From contig NZ_CP109000.1 of assembly GCF_036226605.1 (NCBI RefSeq), positions 5,576,501 to 5,640,500 on the forward strand: a DNA stretch of 64,000 nt, given 5' to 3'. The notes beneath the pieces are model-generated. The model searched no databases, had not been told where the DNA came from, and saw nothing but the letters and a program-made list of their open reading frames with translations. The DNA comes from Streptomyces sp. NBC_00704. Lineage in GTDB: Bacteria; Actinomycetota; Actinomycetes; Streptomycetales; Streptomycetaceae. The position numbers and the translations under genes are program-made. Position 1 is the stretch's first letter. Each line of letters opens with the position of its first letter. Below are positions 7,969 through 17,800 of the stretch, piece after piece.

Positions 7969-9003
7969 TCACCGGAGGTGGGGGAGCACCTCCGAGCCCA
8001 GCCGCCATACGTTCTCCTCCGTGGCCGCGAGGTCGCCGGAGCCCTCGACGAGCAGCGCGAAGCGCGAGATGCCGGTCCGTTCGCTGGTCGCCGCGAGGCG
8101 GTCGGCGCACAACCGCGGGGTGCCCACCGGGTGCAGTCCGCAGAGCAGTTCGGTGTACGCCACCGGGTCCCGCATGCTGCGGGCTCGGCCGTCCACCGTC
8201 ACATGCGCGTCCAGGCCCTGCCTGAGCCAGCCCGGCATCGCCTTCACCAGCGTCTCCACCGCGTCCGTGCGCCGGTCCGCGATCTGGCAGACGCCCGCCG
8301 ACACATGCGCCGCGCCCCGGATCTCGTCCCCCGAGCGGCCGGCGGCGCGCGCGCAGTGCCGCCACTGGGCGACCATCTCGGCCTTCTCCTCGTCCCCGAC
8401 GTGCATGCCGAGCAGCATCGGCAGCCCGCGCTCGGCGGCCAGCCGCACGCTCGCCGGGGAGGTGCACGCCACGACGACCTCCGGTCCCGCCGTCTCGGTC
8501 AGGGCCTCCGACGGCCGGGGGACGACGGGGACCTCGCGGAAGCGGAACCGCTCGCCGTCCGCTCCCACCGAGGGCTCGCGCAGCCAGCGCACCAGCAGAT
8601 CGAGTGATTCCGGGAACCCCTGCTCGTACGCGCGCAGCCCGGCGCCGAAGACCTCCAGGTCGACCCACGGGCCGCCGCGGCCCACGCCCAGCGAGAAGCG
8701 GCCGCCGCTCGTCAGGTGCAGCAGGGCGGCCTGTTCGCCGAGGGCCACGGGATGGACGGTGGGCAGTACGCTGACCGCCGTGCCGACCCGGATGCGCCGC
8801 GTGCGGCCCAGCAGCAGCGCGGCGAGCGTGACCGCCGACGGACACGTGCCGTACGGCACGAAGTGGTGCTCGGCCAGCCAGACCGAGTCCAGGCCCGCCT
8901 CCTCGGCCACCTCGGCGGAGCGGACGGCGCGGTGCAGCGCCTCCCCCTGGCCCTGGCCGGGGAACTGGGCTCCCAACACGAAACTTCCGACACGCATGGA
9001 CAT
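7969..9003 (-). CDS. Luciferase-like (LLM) flavin/F420-dependent oxidoreductase
   Basis: A 344-residue TIM-barrel protein of the bacterial luciferase-like monooxygenase superfamily. Family features are the N-terminal strand VGSFVLGAQFPG, the segment GLDSVWLAEHHFVPYG, the TAVSVLPTVHPVALGEQAALL stretch, and LTSGGRFSLGVGRGG, which contacts the flavin or F420 phosphate. Actinobacterial members use either FMNH2 or F420H2; the sequence alone does not say which, and the substrate is unknown. The ATG at the right end has a ribosome site (agcagga) and gives MSMRVGSF; a second ATG two codons later is possible. It stands alone, divergent from the next gene. Confidence 0.88.
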   Translation of the reverse strand: MSMRVGSFVLGAQFPGQGQGEALHRAVRSAEVAEEAGLDSVWLAEHHFVPYGTCPSAVTLAALLLGRTRRIRVGTAVSVLPTVHPVALGEQAALLHLTSGGRFSLGVGRGGPWVDLEVFGAGLRAYEQGFPESLDLLVRWLREPSVGADGERFRFREVPVVPRPSEALTETAGPEVVVACTSPASVRLAAERGLPMLLGMHVGDEEKAEMVAQWRHCARAAGRSGDEIRGAAHVSAGVCQIADRRTDAVETLVKAMPGWLRQGLDAHVTVDGRARSMRDPVAYTELLCGLHPVGTPRLCADRLAATSERTGISRFALLVEGSGDLAATEENVWRLGSEVLPHLR

Positions 9004-9219
9004 TCCTGCTTCCTTGGCTCCGACGCGGAGCTCCCCCACCGGGCATAACCGTCCGACACGTGCCGAGGACACGGCCTGGCGAAGAGATTTCCGGATTGTC
9101 TGCAGAATGCGGCGTCCAGCAGGGTGACTTGCGGGGGCGGCCGACCTACGGGCGCCCCGGTCCGGGCCGCGTACGCTGGACGCCGAACCCGCTTCCCGCA
9201 GAGTCCCGTGAGGTGTCCC

Positions 9220-9552
9220 GTGTCCCCGCGCCGCAACCGACCCAAGGGTGAGAGCTCGTCCGGCCGGAGCGCCGAGGACGACGGCGCGGGCCGTTACGGC
9301 GGCTGGCAGTCGGCGGAGGCCTGGCAGGGCGAGCGGTGGAGCGTGCGCCACGTGGCGGGTTCGAGCGCGCAGGGCAAGGCCTACCGATGCCCCGGCTGCG
9401 ACCAGCTCATCCCCGACGGCGTCCCGCACGTCGTCGCCTGGCCCGAGCACGCGGGCGTGGACGACCGCCGGCACTGGCACAAGGCGTGCTGGAACGCACG
9501 GGACCGCCGCACCCCGGGGGTGCAGCGGTCCCGTAACGCACCGAGGTTCTAG
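9220..9552 (+). CDS. Small Cys/His-motif protein, putative zinc-binding
   Basis: A 110-residue basic protein with a disordered N-terminus (residues 1-40, rich in Arg/Ser/Gly). It has a compact C-terminal module: CPGC (at about 58-61), then a conserved HVVAWPEH segment, then HWHKACW. The spacing of Cys-x2-Cys with downstream His and Cys suggests a small zinc site resembling treble-clef or HNH-like folds, though no catalytic HNH triad can be assigned. The GTG start gives VSPRRNRPKGE. Streptomyces orthologues are often labelled ATP/GTP-binding without support; I see no P-loop. A TACGCT box near 9172 could be its promoter. The function is unknown. Confidence 0.75.
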   Translation: MSPRRNRPKGESSSGRSAEDDGAGRYGGWQSAEAWQGERWSVRHVAGSSAQGKAYRCPGCDQLIPDGVPHVVAWPEHAGVDDRRHWHKACWNARDRRTPGVQRSRNAPRF

Positions 9553-9589
9553 CCTCGGCCCCACGTGGAGCGGGCTGCCTCGCGGCGGG

Positions 9590-10468
9590 TCAGACGTCCC
9601 GCTTCTCCAGCAGGGCGAAGGCGGCGCCGAGCGCGGCGGCGGTCACGCCCAGCGCGATCCACAGCGGGTCCCAGCCGCTCGGTCCGCTCTCGCTGAGCGA
9701 GGTCGCGTAGAAGACGCTCATCTGGTTCGGGATCGAGTACTCGAACAGGGCCTGGCGCAGGTCCTCCAGCGAGGACGAGAACATGAAGATCGCGATGACC
9801 AGCGGGGCCAGCAGGAGGCCGATCATGATGGTGATCGCGCCCGCGGAGTGCCGGATGATCGAACCGACGGCCAGCGAGAGCAGGCCGAGCAGCGCGACGT
9901 ACAGGGACACGCCGACCGTCGCCTTCAGCCACTCCCCGCCCGTCGGCTGCCGGGCGTCGCCCAGCATGCCCACGTGCACCAGGGCGACGAGGCCGGACGA
10001 CAGGAGCGTCACCACGAAGGCGACGGCGAAGAACACGACGGCCTTCGCCGCGAGGACCCGCCCGCGCGACGGGCAGGCCACCATGGTCGTGCGGATCATG
10101 CCGGTGCCGTACTCCGAGGCCGTGGTCAGCACGCCCAGCGTGATGACGCACATGCTGCCCAGGAGGAGCCCGAAGAACCCGAACGGCAGGGCGGTCTCGT
10201 CCGAGAGGTCGCTCTCCGAGGCGCTCGCGGCGACCACCGCGCCGGCCAGCAGGCCGACGCCGACGACGAGCAGCACGAACACGCCCAGCGTCCACATCGT
10301 GGACCGCACCGACCGGATCTTGGTCCACTCCGAGGCGACGGCGTGCCCGAGGTGGGTGCGCACGACGGGGATCGGCGAGGTGTAGCCGGGGCCGGCCTGG
10401 GCGTACGAGGGGCCGGGCGCCTGCCAGGCGGGCGCGGCCTGCGGCGGCTGGTGCTGCGGGGTGCTCAT
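9590..10468 (-). CDS. ABC-2 type transporter permease
   Basis: A 292-residue membrane subunit of an ABC-2 type exporter. A Pro/Gln/Ala-rich cytoplasmic N-terminus of about 45 residues precedes SEWTKIRSVRSTMWTL, the amphipathic entry helix typical of these permeases, and then six hydrophobic segments. The stretch TTASEYGTGMIRTTM is a family hallmark. Its ATG overlaps the stop of the ATP-binding gene by 4 nt (ATGA), so they form one operon. A second, closely similar pair lies immediately upstream at 11954-13677, suggesting an old tandem duplication. The exported substrate is unknown. Confidence 0.9.
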   Translation of the reverse strand: MSTPQHQPPQAAPAWQAPGPSYAQAGPGYTSPIPVVRTHLGHAVASEWTKIRSVRSTMWTLGVFVLLVVGVGLLAGAVVAASASESDLSDETALPFGFFGLLLGSMCVITLGVLTTASEYGTGMIRTTMVACPSRGRVLAAKAVVFFAVAFVVTLLSSGLVALVHVGMLGDARQPTGGEWLKATVGVSLYVALLGLLSLAVGSIIRHSAGAITIMIGLLLAPLVIAIFMFSSSLEDLRQALFEYSIPNQMSVFYATSLSESGPSGWDPLWIALGVTAAALGAAFALLEKRDV

Positions 10469-11757
10469 CGGGCGTCCTCGGACTTGGTCGGGGCTGCGTC
10501 GGGGGCGGGGGAGGAATCAGAGGCCGGAGTGGCGGCGGAGGGCTGCGCCGGGGCGGGGGCCGGCGCCGCGGCCGGCTCCGCCGGGGCCTGGGCGGGCGGC
10601 TGGGCGGCCGCCGCGTACGGGTTGGCCCCACCGGGCCCGGGAGCCGCCCCGGGCGCGCCTTGGGCGCCGTACGCCCCGTAGGAGGCCGCCGGAGGCGTCT
10701 GCGCGGGCTGCGGGGGCGCGTAGCCCTGCTGCGGGGGCGGCGGGGCGTACCAGCCCGGCTGGCCCTGGCCCGGCACGGGCATCGGCACCGGCGGCTGGAC
10801 GCCGGGCGGCAACTGCTGCTGGAGCCCGGCCTTCTGGTCGATGGTCGAGCGGTAGTCGACGGCGCCCTGCGTCATCCGCATGTACGCCTCCTCCAGCGAG
10901 GCCTGGTGCGGCGACAGCTCCCACAGCCGGACGTCGGTGTCGTGGGCGATGTCGCTGATGCGGGGCAGCGGCAGACCCGTCACCCGCAGCGCTCCGTCCG
11001 GCTCGGGCAGCACATGGCCGCCCGCCTCGGTCAGCGCCGACGCCAGCTTCTCGCGCAGCGGCGGGTCGGTGTGCGGGGTGCGCACCCGGGCGAAGTCGGC
11101 GGAGTTGGCCGAGATGAAGTCCGTCACGCTCATGTCGGACAGCAGCTGCCCGCGCCCGATGACGATCAGGTGGTCCGCGGTCAGGGCCATCTCGCTCATC
11201 AGGTGCGAGGAGACGAACACCGTGCGGCCCTCGGCGGCCAGCGACCTCATCAGGTTGCGCACCCAGAGGATGCCCTCGGGGTCGAGGCCGTTGACCGGCT
11301 CGTCGAAGAGCAGCACCTGCGGGTCGCCGAGCAGCGCGGCCGCGATCCCGAGCCGCTGGCCCATGCCCAGGGAGAAACCCTTGGAGCGCTTTCTGGCCAC
11401 GTCCTGGAGGCCGACGACGCCGAGCACCTCGTCGACCCGGCGGGCCGGGATGCCGGACAGCTGGGCCAGGCACAGCAGGTGGTTGCGGGCGTGCCGGCCG
11501 CCGTGCACCGCCTTGGCGTCGAGCAGCGCGCCCACCTGCCGGGCCGCGTTCGGCAGCTTGCGGTACGGGTAGCCGCCGATCGTCACCGTGCCCGCCGTCG
11601 GATTGTCCAGGCCGAGGATCATCCGCATGGTCGTCGACTTGCCCGAGCCGTTCGGACCGAGGAAGCCCGTCACCGCGCCGGGCCGTACCTGGAAGGAAAG
11701 GTTGTGAACAGCGGTCTTGTCGCCGTAGCGCTTGGTCAGGCCGACTGCTTCGATCAT
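10465..11757 (-). CDS. ABC transporter ATP-binding protein with Pro/Gln/Ala tail
   Basis: The ATPase subunit for the overlapping permease. It has Walker A GPNGSGKST (34-42), an ABC signature region FSLGMGQRL and Walker B LLFDEPVNG, followed by the D-loop and SSHLMSEM switch histidine region. Unlike the neighbouring paralogue, it carries an extra ~100-residue C-terminal tail rich in Pro, Gln, Ala, Gly and Tyr, probably disordered and of unknown role. I chose the ATG behind GGAG; a GTG three codons upstream is the alternative. This family of drug/lipid/peptide exporters cannot be assigned a substrate from sequence. Confidence 0.9.
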   Translation of the reverse strand: MIEAVGLTKRYGDKTAVHNLSFQVRPGAVTGFLGPNGSGKSTTMRMILGLDNPTAGTVTIGGYPYRKLPNAARQVGALLDAKAVHGGRHARNHLLCLAQLSGIPARRVDEVLGVVGLQDVARKRSKGFSLGMGQRLGIAAALLGDPQVLLFDEPVNGLDPEGILWVRNLMRSLAAEGRTVFVSSHLMSEMALTADHLIVIGRGQLLSDMSVTDFISANSADFARVRTPHTDPPLREKLASALTEAGGHVLPEPDGALRVTGLPLPRISDIAHDTDVRLWELSPHQASLEEAYMRMTQGAVDYRSTIDQKAGLQQQLPPGVQPPVPMPVPGQGQPGWYAPPPPQQGYAPPQPAQTPPAASYGAYGAQGAPGAAPGPGGANPYAAAAQPPAQAPAEPAAAPAPAPAQPSAATPASDSSPAPDAAPTKSEDAR

Positions 11758-11953
11758 GCTCCGCACCCATCGAAAGGATCAGGACAGCAGGGCACACGCC
11801 CCCGTAAGGGTTAGGAGGATATCGGGGCGCTGACGGTTCCGCTCAAATGAAAGCAAAGACCGAAGCGTGACCCGTCCCGTCGTGCCAGGCGCCGTACCGG
11901 CCGGGCGCCGTCCCGCGTCACAGGCCGTCCCCCCTCGCAGGCGCGGGCTCCGA

Positions 11954-12724
11954 TCAGGCGTCGCGCCGCTTGAGAAGCAGGTAGCCGCCCGCCAGCGCGG
12001 CCGCCACCCACAGGGCCATGATGGCGAAGCCGCCCCACGGCCCGTACGGGGTGTCGTCGTCGATCGGCGTCACCACCCGCATGATCTTGCTGCCGGCCTG
12101 GTCGGGCAGGTACTGGCCGATCTTCTTCGTCGCGGAGACGTTGCCGAGGATGTTGGAGATCAGGAAGAAGAACGGCATCAGGATGCCGAGCGAGAGCATC
12201 GGCGAGCGCAGCATCGTCGCCACACCCATCGAGAACAGGGCGATCAGCGTCATGTACAGGCCGCCGCCGATCACCGCGCGCAGCACCCCGCTGTCACCGA
12301 TCTCCGCCCGGTGCGAGCCGAGCATGGCCTGCCCGAGGAAGAACGTGACGAAGCTGGTGACGAGGCCGACCGCCAGCGCCAGTCCGCCCGCCACCACGAT
12401 CTTGCTGAACATGAACGCCCCGCGCTGCGGCACCGCGGCCAGGGAGGTGCGGATCATGCCCGTGCTGTACTCGTTCGACACGACCAGCACCCCGAACACG
12501 ATCATCGCGAGCTGGCCGAGGCCCATCCCGGCGAAGCTGATGAACGTCGGGTCGAAGGAGAGCCGGTCGTCGCGGCTCATGTCGTCGAAGTCGTTGTTCG
12601 ACAGCGCCGAGATCAGCATGCCGAGGGCGACGGTGACGATCACCGAGAGGGAGAGCGTCCACACGGTGGACGCCACCGACCGGATCTTGGTCCACTCGGA
12701 CCGGATGACCTGGGTCGCCGCCAT
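11954..12724 (-). CDS. ABC-2 type transporter permease (second pair)
   Basis: A 256-residue permease, paralogous to the one at 9590-10468 (shared SEWTKIRSV..STVWTL entry and NEYSTGMIRTSL motif) but lacking its Pro-rich N-terminus. Six hydrophobic segments are visible, and the C-terminus ends GYLLLKRRDA, like the paralogue's LLEKRDV. It starts 2 bp after the stop of its ATPase gene, with gaggagctgac as ribosome site. About 195 bp, presumably holding a separate promoter, separate it from the first pair. The substrate is unknown. Confidence 0.9.
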   Translation of the reverse strand: MAATQVIRSEWTKIRSVASTVWTLSLSVIVTVALGMLISALSNNDFDDMSRDDRLSFDPTFISFAGMGLGQLAMIVFGVLVVSNEYSTGMIRTSLAAVPQRGAFMFSKIVVAGGLALAVGLVTSFVTFFLGQAMLGSHRAEIGDSGVLRAVIGGGLYMTLIALFSMGVATMLRSPMLSLGILMPFFFLISNILGNVSATKKIGQYLPDQAGSKIMRVVTPIDDDTPYGPWGGFAIMALWVAAALAGGYLLLKRRDA

Positions 12725-12726
12725 CG

Positions 12727-13677
12727 TCAGCTCCTCGTCCCGTCGTCGCCCCACCGCTTCTGCGGCGGCGCGTCCGAATGCGCGTGGTACTCCACCGACT
12801 CGGCGGTCAGCTGCATGAACGCCTCCTCCAGCGAGGCCCGCTGGGGACTCAGCTCGTGCAGCACCACCCGGTGGCGCGCGGCCAGCTCCCCGATGTGCTC
12901 GGGCTTGCCGTCGTCCACCTCCAGCGCCCCGTCGCCGGCCTGCACGACGGTGGTCCCGGCCGCGTGCAGCACGTCGAGCAGCCGCTCGCGCTCGGGGGTG
13001 CGCACCCGCACGTACGACCGCGAGTTCTGCGCGATGAAGTCGGCCATCGAGGTGTCGGCGAGCAGCCGGCCCTGCCCGATGACCACCAGATGGTCCGCCG
13101 TCAGCGCCATCTCGCTCATCAGATGCGAGGAGACGAACACCGTCCGCCCCTGCGCGGCCAGCGTCTTCATCAGGTTGCGGATCCAGTGGATGCCCTCGGG
13201 GTCGAGCCCGTTGACCGGCTCGTCGAACATCAGGATCCGCGGGTCGCCGAGCAGCGCCCCCGCGATGCCCAGCCGCTGGCCCATGCCCAGCGAGAACCCC
13301 TTCGCCTTCTTCCCCGCCACCGCCGTCAGACCGACGGTGTCCAGCACCTCGTGCACCCGGCCGCGGGGGATGCCGTTGCTCTGCGCCAGACACAGCAGAT
13401 GGTTGAACGCGCTGCGCCCGCCGTGCATGGCCTTCGCGTCCAGCAGGGCGCCGATGTACTTCAGAGGGTCCTTGAGCCGGTCGTAGTGCTGCCCGTCGAT
13501 CCGCACGTCCCCGGCCGTCGGCCGGTCCAGGCCCAGCATCATCCGCATGGTCGTGGACTTGCCGGCGCCGTTGGGCCCGAGGAAGCCCGTGACGATGCCC
13601 GGTCTGACGGTGCACGTCAGATCGTTCACCGCCACCTTCTCGCCGTACCGCTTCGTCAGGCCCTCGAGCTCGATCAT
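12727..13677 (-). CDS. ABC transporter ATP-binding protein (second pair)
   Basis: A 316-residue ATPase with Walker A GPNGAGKST (34-42), the FSLGMGQRLG signature, Walker B LMFDEPVNG and the SSHLMSEMALT switch region. It is nearly colinear with the ATPase at 10465-11757 but ends shortly after the shared STASL-like regulatory region (LSPQRASLEEAFM). It forms a tight two-gene operon with the permease. A tandem duplication of an export operon is the simplest explanation for the two pairs; both seem intact. Confidence 0.92.
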   Translation of the reverse strand: MIELEGLTKRYGEKVAVNDLTCTVRPGIVTGFLGPNGAGKSTTMRMMLGLDRPTAGDVRIDGQHYDRLKDPLKYIGALLDAKAMHGGRSAFNHLLCLAQSNGIPRGRVHEVLDTVGLTAVAGKKAKGFSLGMGQRLGIAGALLGDPRILMFDEPVNGLDPEGIHWIRNLMKTLAAQGRTVFVSSHLMSEMALTADHLVVIGQGRLLADTSMADFIAQNSRSYVRVRTPERERLLDVLHAAGTTVVQAGDGALEVDDGKPEHIGELAARHRVVLHELSPQRASLEEAFMQLTAESVEYHAHSDAPPQKRWGDDGTRS

Positions 13678-13699
13678 GCGGCCACGCTAGAACGCGCCA

Positions 13700-13731
13700 A
13701 AGCCCTCTGCCACCGGAGTGGCAAAGGGCTT
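13700..13731 (-). terminator. Hairpin terminator of filP
   Basis: Outer arms AAGCCCT/AGGGCTT and inner arms GCCAC/GTGGC are separated by a 2x2 internal loop and close on a 4-nt loop. It lies about 30 bp past the filP stop and just before the start of the ABC operon. Confidence 0.75.
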
Positions 13732-13762
13732 CACCGGCGTTCGGCCGCCGTGCCCCCGGACG

Positions 13763-14701
13763 TTACCGGGACTGCTGCGCCGGAACCCCGCGGGAGATCG
13801 GCTCGTCGTCCGTGGACGGCGTGCCGGCCGCGGCCACCGCGGCGCCGGTCAGCGTGGCGAGCATCTCGCGGACGTTCGTCAGCTGGGCGTTGATCGAGTC
13901 GCGGCGGTTGGTGAGAGCCGCCAGCTCGCGCTCCGACTCCGAACGGATCCGGTCCGCCTTGGCGTTGGCGTCGGCCACGATGTCCTCGGCCTGACGCTGG
14001 GCCGTCTCGACGGTCTGACGCGCGCGGCGCTCGGCGTCGGTGCGCAGCTTCTCCGCCTCCAGGCGCAGCTGCTCCGCGCGGTGCTCGATCTCCGCGAGAC
14101 GCTTCTCCGCCTTCTGCTGACGGGACGCGAGGTCGCGCTCCGACTGCTCCCGGCGCTTGGCCAGGTTGGTCTCGAAGTCGGCGGCGGCCTGTGCGGCCTT
14201 CGCGCGGGTCTCCTCGAAGAGGGCGTCGGCCTCCTCACGCTTCGACTGCGCGTCCTTCTGCGCCTCGGAACGCAGCTGCGACGCGTCGCTCTTGGCCTTC
14301 TCGACGATCCGGACGCCCTCGTCCTCGGCCTTCGCCTTGCGCTCCGAGGCGAACGACTCCGCGTCGTTGCGCACCTGCTGGGCCGCGGACTCGGCCAGCT
14401 CACGGTGCTGCTCGGCCGCGCGACGGGCCTCCTCGCGCAGATCCTTGGCCTCTTCCTCGGCGAGGCGGAGGATCTTCTCGACACGCGCGCCGAGACCGGC
14501 ATACGACGGCTCCGCGTCGCTTACCTGGGCCTGGGCGTTCTGCGTCTCGAGGTGAAGCTCCTCGATGCGCTTTTCCAGAGCAGTGATACGGGCCAGAGCG
14601 CTGTCACGGTCGGAGACGAGCTTCGAGATGCGTTCGTCCACCTGAGCGCGGTCGTACCCACGCCGCACAAGCTCGAAGCCGTAGGGGGAAGTGTCGCTCA
14701 T
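13763..14701 (-). CDS. filP: Coiled-coil filament protein FilP
   Basis: A 312-residue protein that forms intermediate-filament-like networks near streptomycete hyphal tips, gives the hypha rigidity and interacts with DivIVA. After a short N-terminal segment (MSDTSPYGFELVRRGYDRAQ, resembling the DivIVA-type start), nearly the whole protein is charged coiled coil with Ala/Glu/Arg/Lys heptad and hendecad periodicity. It ends in a short disordered tail. The length matches S. coelicolor FilP (about 310 residues), and it sits directly downstream of scy, as expected. The 183-bp leader before its ATG contains long-range inverted repeats, listed separately. Confidence 0.93.
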   Translation of the reverse strand: MSDTSPYGFELVRRGYDRAQVDERISKLVSDRDSALARITALEKRIEELHLETQNAQAQVSDAEPSYAGLGARVEKILRLAEEEAKDLREEARRAAEQHRELAESAAQQVRNDAESFASERKAKAEDEGVRIVEKAKSDASQLRSEAQKDAQSKREEADALFEETRAKAAQAAADFETNLAKRREQSERDLASRQQKAEKRLAEIEHRAEQLRLEAEKLRTDAERRARQTVETAQRQAEDIVADANAKADRIRSESERELAALTNRRDSINAQLTNVREMLATLTGAAVAAAGTPSTDDEPISRGVPAQQSR

Positions 14702-14747
14702 GGGGTTCCTGTCGAATGAGACCGGTGAGGTGATAGGTGGAATCCTA

Positions 14748-14857
14748 GGGGCCTTTGCGGTGTGTCATCGAGCGTATGCGTGTTTGATCTGGAGAATGAC
14801 ACCCCTTTTGGGTGGCTCGGCGGCGGACCGCTTGCCAAAGGTGCACTCAAAGGCCCC
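14748..14857. repeat. Long-range nested inverted repeats in the scy-filP gap
   Basis: GGGGCCTTTG (14748-14757) is perfectly complementary to CAAAGGCCCC (14848-14857). Inside it GTGTCAT (14762-14768) pairs with ATGACAC (14796-14802). The whole lies in the leader of filP, in a locally AT-richer stretch. It could fold in the filP leader RNA or mark regulator sites; nothing in the sequence decides between these. Confidence 0.5.
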
Positions 14858-14884
14858 AGAATTTAACGCAATCCACACATTCCG

Positions 14885-17800
14885 CTAGCCGTCCGGCGAC
14901 TTCCCACCCGATCGAGGGGCTCCGATGGCCGCGCCCGCCTTCACCGCACCGTCCTTGCCCCCGGCCGGCGCCTCGAACGACTCCAGCGCCTCCAGCACGT
15001 CCTGGACCCGCGAGATCTCGGCGTTGATGTCCTCGCGCCGGCGCACCAGGACCTCCAGCTCCCGCTTGCCCTCCTCGACCGTGCGCCGCGCCTCCCGGAT
15101 CGCCTCGGCCTTCAGCTCCTCGGCCTCGCGCACCAGCGTCGACTTCTTCTGCTCGGCCTCCTTGAGCAGCCCCTCGGCCTTCTTCACCGCGGCGATGCGG
15201 ACCTTGCCGGCCTCGGAGTTGGCGTCCGACACCAGCTCCTTCGCCTTCGCCTGCGCCTTGGCGAGCTGCTCCTCGGCCGCCTTGATGAGCGCGTCGCAGC
15301 GGTCGCCGGTCGACCGCATCGTCTCGGCGGCCTCGCGGCGGGCCCGCTGGTGCAGCGCCTCGATCTCGCCGGTGATGCGGTCGCGCAGCTCCTCCGCCCG
15401 CTCCCTTATCGCCGTGGCGTCCCGGCGGGCGCCGACCAGCAGCTCGTCGGCGTCCGTACGCGCCTTCTCCACCCGCGAGTTGCCCTCGACGGTCGCCTCG
15501 GACACCAGCCGCTCCGCCTCGCTGCGGGCCGCGCCCACCATCGAGTCGGCCTGCGCCTCCGCGTCCGCCGTGGCCTTCTGCGCCTGCTGCTGCGCCTCGG
15601 TGAGCAGCTTGTCCGCCTCGGCCGCCGTCTCCGTGATGAGGGTGTCGACCTGCTCGGCCGCCTCGGAGCGCCGCTTGTTGGCCTCCTTGCGGGCCTCGTC
15701 CAGCGTCGAGTCGGCCTCCTCGCGGGCCACGCTCATCAACCGGTCGGCCTCCGCCGCGGCCTCCGCCTTGACGCGCTCGGCCTCGGTCCGCATCCGCTCC
15801 GCGTGCGCCTGCGCGGACCCCACGGTCTCGGCGGCCTCGGCGCGCAGCCGCTCCGCGTCGCCGGACGCGTCCTGGATCAGCTTCTCCGCCTTCGCGACCG
15901 ACTCCGACCGCAGCCGCTCGGCCTCCGCCATCGTCTCGGACTGGAGCCGCTCGGCCTCCGCGAGGGTCTCGCTCTGCAGCCGCTCCGCCTCACTGCGGGC
16001 CTCGTTGATGAGGGCGTCGGCCTGCGCCGCCGCGTCCGAACGGATGCGGTTGGCGTCGTCGCGGGCGTCCGCCCGGGTGCGCGACGCGTCCTGGTCGGCC
16101 TGCGCGATGGCGTCCGAGACCTCGGTGCGCACCCGCTGGGCGTGCGCGGACGCCTCCGAACGCAGCCGCTCCGCCTCGGCGATCGCCTCGCCGAGGGTCC
16201 GGTCGGCCAGTTCCTGCGCGGCCTGCGACGCCTCGCTCGCCTCGCGCCGGACCCGGCTCGCGTCCTCGGCGGCCCGCTCCCGCTCGGCGTAGGCGTCGGC
16301 GCGGACCCGGTCCGCCTCCTCCTCGGCCTCGCGCCGGGTGCGGTCCGCCGCGTGCTCGGCGGCCGAGCGCAGCCCGGTGATCTCCTCCTGCGCCTGCTCG
16401 TGCAGCCCGGCCACCGAGTCGCGCACCTGCTGCGCGTGCTGCTCGGCCGCCGACACCATCTCGCCGGCCCGCCGGTCCGCCTCCTCGACCAGACGGACGG
16501 CCTCGGTCTGCGCCTCCTCGACGCGCTTGCGCGCCGAGGCCAGCAGCTCCTCGCTCTGCTCGCGGGCCCGCTCGCGCTCCTGGCCGGCCTCCTCGCGGGC
16601 GGAACCGAGAAGTTCCTCGGCCTCGCGCCGGCGCCGGACGGCCTCCTCCTGCGCGGCGGCCAGCGTCTCGGACGCCTCGGCCGACAACCGCTCGGCCGCC
16701 GCCTGCGCCTCGGCGCGCACCCGGTCGGCGGTGTCCTGCGCCTCGGACTTCAGCCGCTCCGCCTCCGCGGCGGCCTCGGACCGCAGCCGGACGGCGACGG
16801 CCTCGCCCTCCGCGCGCGAGGCGGCCGCGTCGGACGCGGCCTCGGTGCGCAGCCGGTCGGCCTCCGCCTCGGCCTGCTGCTGAAGGGAACGGATCCGCTC
16901 GGAGGCCTCCGAGCGCAGCCGGTCGGTCTCCTCGGCGGCCTCGCGGCGGATCCGCGCGGCCTCCTCACGGGCCTCCGTCAGCGCCTGCTCGGCGGAGGCG
17001 AGGCGCGCCTGCGCCTCCGTCTGGAGCCGGGTCAGCTCCTCGGCGGCCTCCGCCTGCCGGGCCTCGACCCCCCGCTCGGTCTCCTCGCGCAGCTCGCGCG
17101 CGGCCTGTTCGGCGTTCGAGGTGATGGTCTCGGCGAGCTCCACCGCCTCCTCGCGGGAGCGCTCGGCCTCCGCGCGGGTGCGCTCCAGGACCTCCTCGGC
17201 CTGCCGGCGCAGCGTGGTGGCGCGCTCGATGGCCTCGGTGCGCACCTTCTCGCTGTCCGAGGTGGCCTTCTGGCGCAGCTCGTCCGCGTCGGCCTTCGCC
17301 TTGGACAGCAGCTCCTCCGCGGAGCGGGCTGCCTCCTCGATCTGCTGGACGGCCTCCTTGCGGGCCTCCGCGCGGATCTTCTCGCCCTCGGCGACCGCGT
17401 CGGCGCGCAGCTGCTCGGCCTCGCCGCGCAGCCGGCGGGCCTCCTCCTGAAGCTCGACCGTCTTGGCGCGGTACTCCTTGGTGTCGTCCTTCGCCGAGCC
17501 CTTGAGCTGCTCGGCGATGTCGTGCGCCTCGGCGCGCAGCCGGTCGGCCTCGGTCTCCGCCTCGCGACGGATCCGCTCGGCCTCCTCGGCGGCGGCCTTC
17601 GTGGTGCGCTGCGCGTCCTCCTGCGCCTTGTTGAGGACGTCCTCGGCGGTCTTCGCCGCCTTCGACAGCTGGGTGGCGCTCTCCTCGGCGGTGAGCGTGC
17701 GGGCCTTCTCGGAGGCCTCCGCGACGATCTTCTCGGCCTCGGCGCGCGCGTCGGCGACGAGCTGCTCGGCGTCCGCCTTGGTGGTCTCGGCCTCCTTGGT

